Below, in pieces: positions 1 through 6,924 of a stretch of DNA of 11,880 nt. How positions within the stretch are numbered: position 1 is the stretch's first letter; each line of letters begins with the position of its first letter. Made by a program: the position numbers and the translations under genes. Below the pieces are notes generated by a model that did not search any database, was not told the origin of the DNA, and saw nothing but the letters and a program-made list of their open reading frames with translations. This DNA comes from Bacillota bacterium (GTDB taxonomy: Bacteria > Bacillota > Clostridia > Lachnospirales > Lachnospiraceae), in the NCBI GenBank assembly GCA_023413555.1, contig JAEZPG010000068.1, positions 1 through 11,880 of the forward strand, in the 5' to 3' direction.

Positions 1-86
<86 letters not shown>

Positions 87-250
87 GTTGATCTTGGTCA
101 AAAAGCACTAGCTTGTTTAACCGTTACATCTTTCGATGTTATTTACTGTTTCATAAAGAAACGTTCTAATTCTGAAATTCTTATTGAATTTTCAGGGTTG
201 TTTCACTGTTCAGTTATCAATGTTCTTAGTCGCTGCTCTCGCAGGCGACT
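87..250 (-). other. 16S rRNA leader with four stem-loops
   Basis: This is the transcribed leader between the predicted rRNA start site (near 249) and the 16S 5' end. It holds small hairpins at 228-250 (AGTCG + CTGC stem, GAGA tetraloop, one bulged C, at the very 5' end of the RNA), 172-195, 148-162 and 126-139 (ACATC stem with a GAAA tetraloop). Leaders of this kind normally carry antitermination (boxA-like) and RNase III processing signals. I could not identify a convincing boxA; the nearest is TGCTTTTTGACCA, read from 105 down to 93. Confidence 0.6.
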
Positions 251-255
251 TGTCT

Positions 256-284
256 ATCTTAACACCGTTTAAACTTTGTGTCAA
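256..284 (-). promoter_or_regulatory. rRNA operon promoter
   Basis: On the minus strand there is a perfect -35 TTGACA (284-279), a 17-bp spacer and a -10 TAAGAT (261-256). This places the start site near 249, about 163 nt upstream of mature 16S. An A-rich stretch just upstream (about 287-306, AAAAAAGTTC-like) could act as an UP element; that is an inference. It is separate from the tRNA promoter at 495-523, so the rRNA operon has its own start and may also receive read-through from tRNA-Ser. Confidence 0.85.
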
Positions 285-329
285 GATGTTTTTTGAACTT
301 TTTTATCAAGTAATATCTACTATCTAGTA

Positions 330-345
330 GTTGCCTTTTGGCAAC
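330..345 (-). terminator. small hairpin at the tRNA-Ser 3' end
   Basis: A perfect 6-bp stem GTTGCC / GGCAAC with a 4-nt AAAA loop (minus strand) starts at the discriminator base of tRNA-Ser (345) and runs downstream. There is no U-run after it, so it is a poor intrinsic terminator; it may instead guide 3' processing. A second near-palindrome (CTACT / AGTAG, 317-330) follows directly. Confidence 0.4.
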
Positions 346-432
346 GGAGAAAGAGGGATTTGAACCCTCGCGCCGCGTAAACGACCTACACCCTTAGCAG
401 GGGCGCCTCTTCAGCCTCTTGAGTATTTCTCC
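345..432 (-). tRNA. tRNA-Ser (anticodon GCT)
   Basis: An 88-nt class II tRNA read on the minus strand. The 7-bp acceptor stem GGAGAAA (432-426) pairs with TTTCTCC (352-346), with discriminator G at 345. The anticodon arm is CGCCC-CTGCTAA-GGGTG (one G-T pair), giving anticodon GCT, which reads the serine codons AGC and AGT. A long variable arm and a T arm with GGTTCAAATCC are present; both fit tRNA-Ser. The terminal CCA is not encoded (TTG follows the discriminator), so it must be added by nucleotidyltransferase. It is transcribed from the promoter at 495-523 and lies just upstream of the rRNA promoter. Confidence 0.96.
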
Positions 433-494
433 GAACTGAACTTGTAGTTCATATTAGGTTTTGCATCTTTGCTAATGCGTCAGACGCAAGAATT

Positions 495-523
495 AGTATA
501 GCAAAAAGAATAGTCATTGTCAA
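495..523 (-). promoter_or_regulatory. promoter of tRNA-Ser
   Basis: The minus strand has a perfect -35 TTGACA (523-518), a 17-bp spacer and -10 TATACT (500-495). Transcription should start near 488, about 56 nt before the mature tRNA 5' end. A small GCGTC...GACGC-type hairpin (477-487) lies at the start of the predicted transcript. Confidence 0.85.
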
Positions 524-550
524 TATATTTCTCAAACAATTTTTCACTAT

Positions 551-590
551 TTTAATACAATACTTATTATTGATTGTAAATTGTATTAAA
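551..590 (-). terminator. AT-rich stem-loop after the fumarase genes
   Basis: A perfect 11-bp inverted repeat (TTTAATACAAT / ATTGTATTAAA, 551-561 and 580-590) with an 18-nt loop, 19 bp beyond the stop codon of the fumarase beta gene and just before the tRNA promoter. Its position fits the end of the fumarase transcript. The stem is almost all A-T and only AAAATAG follows it, so it is not a classical rho-independent terminator. It may act as a weak terminator or an RNA 3'-end stabiliser. Confidence 0.4.
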
Positions 591-608
591 TATACTACAT
601 AATCTACG

Positions 609-1157
609 CTATTTTTTATACTTTTTAGGTGCAGTATCATATAAGTTGTTACCCTTATGGTCCACAACCACAATAACTGGTAGTTTTTCCACCTTCAACT
701 TACGTATTGCTTCGGTGCCTAGGTCATCATAAGCTATTACTTCAGCTTCCTTTATGCACTGAGAGAGTAAAGCTCCAGCTCCACCCACTGCTGCAAAGTA
801 AACTGCTTCATTTTTGATTATTGAATCGATTACTTCAGGAGAGCGCTTTCCTTTACCAATCATGCCAATTAATCCATTTTCTAATAATAATGGCGTGTAT
901 TTATCCATTCTACTACTGGTAGTTGGGCCTGCCGATCCTATGACCTGTCCCTCTCTTGCTGGAGATGGTCCAAGATAATATATAATATTATCTGACAATT
1001 CTAACGGTAACTCTTCACCTTTATTATATGCATCATAAAGTCTCTTATGTGCTGCATCTCTGGCTGTATAGATAATGCCTGAGATATATACATAGTCTCC
1101 TGCTCGTAATTCTTTCATCTTTTCCTTGGTAAATGGGGTTTCTATTGTATGGTTCAT
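609..1157 (-). CDS. fumB: class I fumarate hydratase, beta subunit (C-terminal domain)
   Basis: This 182-residue protein is the C-terminal half of the iron-sulfur fumarase / L-tartrate dehydratase family, encoded separately as in many anaerobes and archaea. Visible family features are TARDAAHKR (31-39), the GPTTSSRMD substrate-binding motif (77-85), GKGKRSPEV (101-109), AVGGAGAL (123-130) and the closing EAEVIAYDDLGTEAIRKLKVEKLPV-type segment cut short here for length. With the alpha subunit it would interconvert fumarate and (S)-malate in the cytoplasm. The ATG at 1157 has AAAGGAGG about 11 nt upstream. It lies 35 bp after the alpha gene and is surely cotranscribed. Tartrate dehydratase (TtdB) cannot be excluded from sequence alone, but no tartrate genes are nearby. 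The symbol follows the two-subunit usage and does not mean E. coli FumB. Confidence 0.9.
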   Translation of the reverse strand: MNHTIETPFTKEKMKELRAGDYVYISGIIYTARDAAHKRLYDAYNKGEELPLELSDNIIYYLGPSPAREGQVIGSAGPTTSSRMDKYTPLLLENGLIGMIGKGKRSPEVIDSIIKNEAVYFAAVGGAGALLSQCIKEAEVIAYDDLGTEAIRKLKVEKLPVIVVVDHKGNNLYDTAPKKYKK

Positions 1158-1192
1158 CTTTCAATGTGCCTCCTTTCCTCCGTAATTATTCA

Positions 1193-2035
1193 CTATAAGA
1201 TTCTTTTTATATGTCTATTTACATGACAACATATATTAACTGCAACGGGAAGTCCTGCAATATGAGTTGGATAGGTTTCAATATTAACTCCTAAAGCTGT
1301 AATTCTTCCTCCTAAACCTCCCGGTCCGATTCCAAGGTTATTTATTTTTGTAAGCAGTTCTTCTTCTAAATCTTTAACATACGAAATAGGATTATGATTT
1401 TCCATATCACGAGTTAAAGCTTTTTTTGCCAACAAAGCACATTTTTCAAAGGTACCTCCTATTCCTACACCAACTACCATTGGAGGGCATGCATTGGGAC
1501 CTGCATTTTTTACTGCATCCAAAACCGCTTCCTTTACACCTTCTATACCATCTGCAGGTTTGAGCATATATATCTTGCTCATATTTTCACTACCAAATCC
1601 CTTTGGTGCTACTGTAATGGTGATATTGTCCCCAGGTACAATAGAATAGTGAATAATCCCTGGTGTATTATCCTTTGTATTTTCACGAATAAGTGGATCC
1701 CCTACTACTGATTTTCGAAGATAACCTTCTGTATAACCTTGTCGTATTCCTTCGTTGATAGCATCTTCCAACGCACAGCCTTCAATATGAACATCCTGTC
1801 CCACTTCTACAAAAACGACTACCATACCGGTATCCTGACAAATAGGAATCTGCTGTTCTTTTGCAATTACAAGGTTTTCTTTGAGTTGATTTAAGATTTG
1901 TATCCCTACAGGCGACTCTTCTTTACCTACGACCTTAAGTAACCTATTCTCTACATCCTTTTCCAAGTGAAGGTTAGCTTCTATACACATCTCTTTGATT
2001 TCTTTTGTAATATTTTCAGTATATATGACCCTCAT
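1193..2035 (-). CDS. fumA: class I fumarate hydratase, alpha subunit ([4Fe-4S])
   Basis: The N-terminal, iron-sulfur-bearing half of class I fumarase; 280 residues from the chosen start. Three conserved cysteine sites that hold the [4Fe-4S] cluster are visible: ICQDTG (Cys66), NACPP (Cys183) and NICCHVNRH (Cys270 most likely). PKGFGSEN (144-151) and GIGGTFEK (191-198) are also typical. The enzyme is expected to be oxygen sensitive and to work with the beta subunit encoded next. An upstream in-frame ATG at 2062 would add nine residues, but AAAAGGAGG sits 5-6 nt before the ATG at 2035 and the family normally begins there, so I use 2035. The pair could serve reductive branch metabolism (fumarate formation) or malate use. 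L-tartrate dehydratase is the alternative family member. Confidence 0.92.
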   Translation of the reverse strand: MRVIYTENITKEIKEMCIEANLHLEKDVENRLLKVVGKEESPVGIQILNQLKENLVIAKEQQIPICQDTGMVVVFVEVGQDVHIEGCALEDAINEGIRQGYTEGYLRKSVVGDPLIRENTKDNTPGIIHYSIVPGDNITITVAPKGFGSENMSKIYMLKPADGIEGVKEAVLDAVKNAGPNACPPMVVGVGIGGTFEKCALLAKKALTRDMENHNPISYVKDLEEELLTKINNLGIGPGGLGGRITALGVNIETYPTHIAGLPVAVNICCHVNRHIKRIL

Positions 2036-2075
2036 ATTGTCCTCCTTTTCTCTCATCTTCATGATTTCGTTACTC

Positions 2076-2112
2076 GGTGAAGGAACCTCACCAATGTTGG
2101 TATTTAATTATA
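2076..2112 (-). promoter_or_regulatory. possible fumarase -10 element and leader hairpin
   Basis: A perfect TATAAT lies at 2112-2107 on the minus strand, about 75 nt before the fumarase alpha start, but no good -35 hexamer lies 16-18 bp upstream. Downstream is a 5-bp hairpin GGTGA / TCACC (2076-2092, 7-nt loop). The fumarase genes may have their own promoter here or be read through from gyrA; the sequence does not decide. Confidence 0.3.
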
Positions 2113-2149
2113 TGACAATCACTGGATGTTTGGCTAGCTGTTGACATAT

Positions 2150-2199
2150 AGAATGCAAGCAATTATGGACAAGTCTATCCATAGAATTGCTTGCATTCT
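2150..2199 (-). repeat. long perfect stem-loop between gyrA and the fumarase genes
   Basis: AGAATGCAAGCAATT (2150-2164) is followed by its exact reverse complement AATTGCTTGCATTCT (2185-2199), a 15-bp perfect stem. Inside it a further 5-bp stem ATGGA / TCCAT (2165-2169, 2178-2182) is offset by a 2-nt bulge (2183-2184), closing an 8-nt loop. It begins about 22 bp after the gyrA stop codon. The minus-strand RNA has no U-run after the hairpin (ATATGTC follows), so it is not a standard intrinsic terminator, although position suggests a role at the gyrA mRNA 3' end. Confidence 0.75.
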
Positions 2200-2221
2200 T
2201 TTATCACTAACTTTTTAATAT

Positions 2222-4849
2222 TTAATCATTCTCAGTTTTTTCACTGTCTATCTCCGCTGCGTGGAGTAATCGATTGATATCACGATCCTCCTGAAGCTGA
2301 TTAATATCCTCTGTTTTTGCAGTGTCCTGAGCAGTCAATGGTTCCTCTGTCTCTAATACATCTAAATCTGCAATAGCATTAGCTTCTGCATTGGCTGCAG
2401 TCTCACTTTCTCTTACCTTAGCAATGCTTGCTACTACAATATCTTTATCTGTATCAATATCCATTAACTTCACGCCAGAAGTGTTACGTCCAATCTGTGA
2501 GATTCCTTCAACCATCATTCGAATAATGATTCCTTCATTAGTGATAATCATAATCTCATTATCCTCATTAACAGCCTTAACACCTACTACATTTCCCGAT
2601 TTCTCGGTAATCTTATAACACTTAACACCTTTACCGCCACGGTGCTGAACACCAAACTCACTAATAGAGGTACGTTTACCTAAACCATATTCTGAGACAA
2701 TTAACAAATCAGACCCTTGAGTATGCATCTGCATACCTACAATCTCATCTCCTGGTTCAAGATTCATACCAATTACACCCATAGAAGTTCTACCTGTCGG
2801 TCTAACATCAAGTTCATTAAAACGAATACATTGGCCATATTTTGTAACCATTAATATATCTTTTTTATTATTAGTAGACTTAACTTCAATAAGTTCATCG
2901 TCTTCTCTAAGATTTATTGCTTGAAGACCAGATTTACGAATATTGGCATAATCTCTAATAGGCGTCTTCTTTACAATGCCTCCCTTGGTTGCCATAAATA
3001 AATATCTGCTTTCATCATATTCACGTAAAGGAATAATCGCAGTAATTCTTTCTCCAGGAAGTAACTGAAGTAGATTGATAATTGCAGTTCCTCTAGCGGT
3101 TCTACCTGCCTCAGGAATTTCATAGGCTTTTAAACGATATACTCTACCCTGATTAGTAAAAAACATAATATAGTGATGGGTTGTAGTCATTAACAGATCT
3201 TCAATAAAATCTTCCTCTATTGTCTGCATGCCTTTAATTCCTTTGCCGCCACGGTTCTGACTTCTGAAATTATCAACTGTCATACGCTTAATATAACCCA
3301 TACGAGTCATAGCAATTATTATATTTTCTCTAGGAATTAAATCTTCCGTTGTAACATCCAGTTCATCCATTCCGATTGAAGTTCTACGATTATCCCCATA
3401 TTTATTGGCAATCACAAGAATCTCTTCTCTAATAACGGATAAAAGCTTCTTCTCATCTGCTAAGATTGCTTTGTATTCTGCTATCTTCGCCATCAGCTCT
3501 TTATATTCATTTTCTAATTTTTCTCGTTCCAGACCTGTCAATGCACGAAGACGCATATCAATAATGGCCTGGGACTGAGGATCTGATAAACCAAAACGCT
3601 CAATTAAACGTTCTTTCGCTATGTTTCCATTGGCAGATCCACGAATAATATTAATTACTTCATCAATATTATCAAGTGCGATTAATAATCCCTGTAATAT
3701 ATGAGCTCTTTCTTCTGCTTTATTTAAATCATATTTTATTCTTCTCGTAACTACCTCTTCTTGATGTAGTATATAGTATTGAAGCATTTCAAGAAGATTC
3801 AAAACCCGAGGCTCATTATTTACTAAAGCTAACATAATAACACCAAATGTATCCTGAAGTTGAGTATGTTTATATAACTGATTTAAGATTACATTGGCAT
3901 TGGCATCTCTACGAAGCTCAATACAAATTCTCATACCTTGTCGATCTGATTCATCTCTTAATTCTGTTATACCATCAATCTTTTTATCTCTTACCAATTC
4001 GGCTATTTTTTCTATTAATCGAGCCTTATTTACCATATATGGTAACTCTGTTACAATAATTCTACTCTTACCATTTGTCATAGGCTCTACTTCAGTAACA
4101 GCGCGTACTCTTATCTTGCCACGGCCAGTACGATATGCCTCATCGATTCCACGACGACCAATAATGGTAGCACCAGTTGGAAAATCTGGACCTTTGACAA
4201 TCTCCATTACTTCATCAATGGTAGTTGCCTTATCTTCTTCTATACGATTATCGATAATCTTAACAACCGCATTGATAATTTCTCTCAGGTTATGAGGAGG
4301 GATATTGGTTGCCATACCTACAGCAATACCAGATGTACCATTTACCAAAAGGTTAGGGTATCTGGAAGGTAATACTACAGGCTCCTTCTCAGTCTCATCA
4401 AAGTTAGGAATAAAGTCTACGGTATCCTTGTTAATATCTGAAAGCATCTCCATAGAGATTTTACTTAATCTTGCCTCAGTATAACGCATTGCTGCTGCAC
4501 CATCACCATCCACAGAACCGAAGTTGCCATGACCATCTACCAAAGGGTATCTGGTGTTAAAATCCTGAGCAAGCTTAACTAATGCTTCATAGATAGAGCT
4601 GTCGCCATGAGGATGATATTTACCCATTGTATCACCGACAATACGCGCACATTTACGATGTGGTTTGTCAGGTCCATTATTTAATTCAATCATTGCATAT
4701 AAGATTCTTCTTTGTACCGGCTTTAATCCATCACGAACATCTGGCAAAGCACGGGCTGCAATAACTGACATGGCATAATCAATATAAGATGTTTCCATGG
4801 TCTTTTTTAGGTCCACATCATGCACTTTATCGAAGATATTCTCGTCCAT
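2222..4849 (-). CDS. gyrA: DNA gyrase subunit A
   Basis: The breakage-reunion subunit of gyrase, 875 residues. The N-terminal winged-helix domain contains the catalytic tyrosine in AAAMRYTEARL (Tyr123) and the quinolone region GDTMGKYHPHGDSSIYEAL (72-90), with Ser84 and Glu88, the residues usually found in drug-susceptible Gram-positive bacteria. A coiled-coil tower and gate follow (about 360-490), then the C-terminal beta-pinwheel (about 500-812) that wraps DNA. The GyrA box reads QNRGGKG (531-537), with Asn in the usually basic second position; a second copy-like QHRGGKG is at 735-741. The last 62 residues form an acidic tail (19 Asp/Glu). It starts 41 bp after gyrB with GGAGG about 8 nt before the ATG, and forms an A2B2 enzyme with GyrB that introduces negative supercoils using ATP. 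Confidence 0.98.
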   Translation of the reverse strand: MDENIFDKVHDVDLKKTMETSYIDYAMSVIAARALPDVRDGLKPVQRRILYAMIELNNGPDKPHRKCARIVGDTMGKYHPHGDSSIYEALVKLAQDFNTRYPLVDGHGNFGSVDGDGAAAMRYTEARLSKISMEMLSDINKDTVDFIPNFDETEKEPVVLPSRYPNLLVNGTSGIAVGMATNIPPHNLREIINAVVKIIDNRIEEDKATTIDEVMEIVKGPDFPTGATIIGRRGIDEAYRTGRGKIRVRAVTEVEPMTNGKSRIIVTELPYMVNKARLIEKIAELVRDKKIDGITELRDESDRQGMRICIELRRDANANVILNQLYKHTQLQDTFGVIMLALVNNEPRVLNLLEMLQYYILHQEEVVTRRIKYDLNKAEERAHILQGLLIALDNIDEVINIIRGSANGNIAKERLIERFGLSDPQSQAIIDMRLRALTGLEREKLENEYKELMAKIAEYKAILADEKKLLSVIREEILVIANKYGDNRRTSIGMDELDVTTEDLIPRENIIIAMTRMGYIKRMTVDNFRSQNRGGKGIKGMQTIEEDFIEDLLMTTTHHYIMFFTNQGRVYRLKAYEIPEAGRTARGTAIINLLQLLPGERITAIIPLREYDESRYLFMATKGGIVKKTPIRDYANIRKSGLQAINLREDDELIEVKSTNNKKDILMVTKYGQCIRFNELDVRPTGRTSMGVIGMNLEPGDEIVGMQMHTQGSDLLIVSEYGLGKRTSISEFGVQHRGGKGVKCYKITEKSGNVVGVKAVNEDNEIMIITNEGIIIRMMVEGISQIGRNTSGVKLMDIDTDKDIVVASIAKVRESETAANAEANAIADLDVLETEEPLTAQDTAKTEDINQLQEDRDINRLLHAAEIDSEKTEND

Positions 4850-4890
4850 TTTACTTCCTCCAATTTTGTAGAATCACTCTTTTCCGAGTA

Positions 4891-6801
4891 TTAGATATCT
4901 AAATTCTTAACATATTTTGCATTTGCTTCAATAAACTCACGTCTAGGCTCAACCTTATCTCCCATTAAGGTATTAAAGGTTACATCTAATTCTGAAGTAG
5001 CTTCATCATCCATATTTACTCGTAGAAGAACTCTCTTCTCTGGATCCATAGTAGTATCCCATAACTGCTCAGCATCCATCTCACCAAGACCTTTATATCG
5101 CTGAATCTTATTGTTACCATCCCTACCAAGTTCTGTCAATATAGCATTAAGTTCTTCATCACTATAAGCATATCGAATAATTTTATTCTTCTCAACCTTA
5201 TATAGCGGTGGTTGTGCCAAATATACATGACCTTCTTTAATAAGATCTGGCATAAACCGGTATAAGAATGTTAAAAGTAGCGTACTAATATGAGCACCAT
5301 CTACATCGGCATCTGTCATAATGATAATCTTGTGATATCTTAATTTGCTTATATCAAAATCTTCTGATATACCTGTACCAAAAGCAGTAATCATGGCTTT
5401 AATCTCTTCATTGACTAAAATCTTATCTAGTCTAGATTTTTCTACGTTAAGAATCTTTCCTCGCAATGGAAGAATCGCTTGAGTTGCACGGGATCGAGCA
5501 GTTTTTGCACTGCCACCTGCAGAATCTCCCTCTACAATATAAATTTCACAATTTTTAGGATTCTTATCAGAACAATCTGCCAGCTTTCCTGGTAAACTAA
5601 GACCTTCTAACGCCGATTTTCTTCTTGTCAGTTCTCTGGCCTTTCTAGCTGCATCACGAGCACGTTGAGCAAGAACAGATTTTTCTACAATCATCTTAGC
5701 AACAACAGGATTTTGCTCTAAGAAGATAGTAAGCTGCTCTGATACAATACTATCTACCGCTCCTCTTGCTTCACTATTTCCTAATTTTTGCTTAGTTTGT
5801 CCTTCAAACTGTGGCTCAGGGATCTTAACACTAACGATTGCAGTAAGACCTTCTCTAATATCTTCACCACTTAGGTTTGCCTCGTTATCCTTTAGTATCT
5901 TCTGACTTCTGGCATAGTCATTAAATACCTTAGTCAGAGCATTCTTAAACCCAGCAAGATGAGTACCTCCTTCTGGAGTTGTTATATTATTAACAAAACT
6001 ATAGATTCCTTCGTTATAGGTACCATTATGTTGAAAAGCAACTTCTACATAGACGCTATCTTTACGGCCTTCACAATATATTATATTATCGTAAATTGGA
6101 TTCTTATGGCGGTTCAAATACTCTACATACTCAATAATACCACCTTCATAATGAAAAGTTCTTTCTGTCTCCTGACCTAATCTCTTATCCTGTAAATTTA
6201 TTTTAATATTTTTGGTTAAGAAAGCCATCTCACGTAATCTCTGCTTTAAAATATCATAATCATACACAGTTTCTTCAAATATCTCAGCATCTGGTTTAAA
6301 GGTAACCATAGTACCTTGCTTGTCTGTATCTCCAATTTCACTTAACGGATACACAACTTTACCACGCTCATAACGCTGTTTGTACATTTTTCCTTCGGAA
6401 TAAATAACAACCTCAAGCCATTCTGAAAGTGCATTTACAACAGAAGCTCCAACACCATGAAGTCCTCCAGATACCTTGTATCCTCCACCACCAAACTTAC
6501 CACCTGCATGAAGTATAGTAAATACTACTTCTACAGCAGGAAGTCCAGCCTTCTTGTTAATACCAACCGGTATACCTCGGCCATTGTCAATAACTGTTAT
6601 GGAATTGTCCTCGTTAATTATTACATCAATTGTGTCACAAAAACCAGCAAGTGCCTCATCCACTGAATTATCTACAATCTCGTAAACCAGATGGTGTAAA
6701 CCCTTGGAAGAGGTACTTCCAATATACATACCTGGCCTTTTACGTACTGCTTCTAAGCCTTCTAATATTTGTATCTGGTCTGCTCCGTATTCTGCACTCA
6801 T
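4891..6801 (-). CDS. gyrB: DNA gyrase subunit B
   Basis: The ATPase subunit of gyrase, 636 residues, a normal Firmicutes length. The GHKL ATP-binding domain shows YEIVDNSVDEA (Glu41 as general base, Asn45 for magnesium), IDNGRGIP (71-78) and GGLHGVGAS (112-120). The transducer domain carries the ATP-contacting lysine in QTKQKLGN (Lys337). The TOPRIM domain has EGDSAGG (424-430) and DADVDG (497-502), which bind the catalytic metal ions. The C-terminal motif QRYKGLGEM (567-575) is typical of GyrB without the enterobacterial insertion. AGGAGG is 6 nt before the ATG. It follows recF after a structured 123-bp leader and is cotranscribed with gyrA. Confidence 0.98.
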   Translation of the reverse strand: MSAEYGADQIQILEGLEAVRKRPGMYIGSTSSKGLHHLVYEIVDNSVDEALAGFCDTIDVIINEDNSITVIDNGRGIPVGINKKAGLPAVEVVFTILHAGGKFGGGGYKVSGGLHGVGASVVNALSEWLEVVIYSEGKMYKQRYERGKVVYPLSEIGDTDKQGTMVTFKPDAEIFEETVYDYDILKQRLREMAFLTKNIKINLQDKRLGQETERTFHYEGGIIEYVEYLNRHKNPIYDNIIYCEGRKDSVYVEVAFQHNGTYNEGIYSFVNNITTPEGGTHLAGFKNALTKVFNDYARSQKILKDNEANLSGEDIREGLTAIVSVKIPEPQFEGQTKQKLGNSEARGAVDSIVSEQLTIFLEQNPVVAKMIVEKSVLAQRARDAARKARELTRRKSALEGLSLPGKLADCSDKNPKNCEIYIVEGDSAGGSAKTARSRATQAILPLRGKILNVEKSRLDKILVNEEIKAMITAFGTGISEDFDISKLRYHKIIIMTDADVDGAHISTLLLTFLYRFMPDLIKEGHVYLAQPPLYKVEKNKIIRYAYSDEELNAILTELGRDGNNKIQRYKGLGEMDAEQLWDTTMDPEKRVLLRVNMDDEATSELDVTFNTLMGDKVEPRREFIEANAKYVKNLDI

Positions 6802-6818
6802 ATATATCCTCCTAATTT

Positions 6819-6915
6819 ATGCAAGTACACCCTGGCATACTTGCATTAAGATGCATATTCATCTTTGCAATTTGCCAGAAGCTTTAATCCTGTATAGAGA
6901 ATACTTTCTAACAGG
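6819..6915 (-). promoter_or_regulatory. structured leader upstream of gyrB
   Basis: The 123 bp between recF and gyrB hold consecutive stem-loops in the minus-strand RNA: 6889-6915 (CCTGT-TAGA stem with one bulge), 6841-6870 (TTGCA and AAGATG stems, 2-nt bulge, 6-nt loop) and 6819-6846 (perfect 9-bp ATGCAAGTA / TACTTGCAT, 10-nt loop). The last two share 6841-6846 and so cannot both form fully. The final hairpin ends five bases before the gyrB Shine-Dalgarno (6808-6813). There is no clear promoter and no U-run. A regulatory role is inferred from geometry only. No small gene such as remB, often found here in Firmicutes, is present. Confidence 0.45.
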
Positions 6916-6924
6916 AATAGTTTC

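Noticed and set aside
93..105. boxA antitermination site in the rRNA leader
   Set aside because: TGCTTTTTGACCA resembles boxA only partly and sits very close to 16S; not strong enough to annotate.
449..673. 74-codon minus-strand ORF
   Set aside because: It overlaps the fumarase beta 3' end in another frame and crosses the tRNA-Ser promoter and the AT-rich hairpin; no ribosome site and no recognisable protein.
2141..2169. Plus-strand promoter TTGACA-17-TATGGA
   Set aside because: The -10 is poor, it lies within the stem-loop, and no plus-strand gene follows.
2391..4295. Plus-strand ORFs inside gyrA
   Set aside because: They are antisense shadows of a strongly conserved coding gene, with no ribosome sites or family resemblance.
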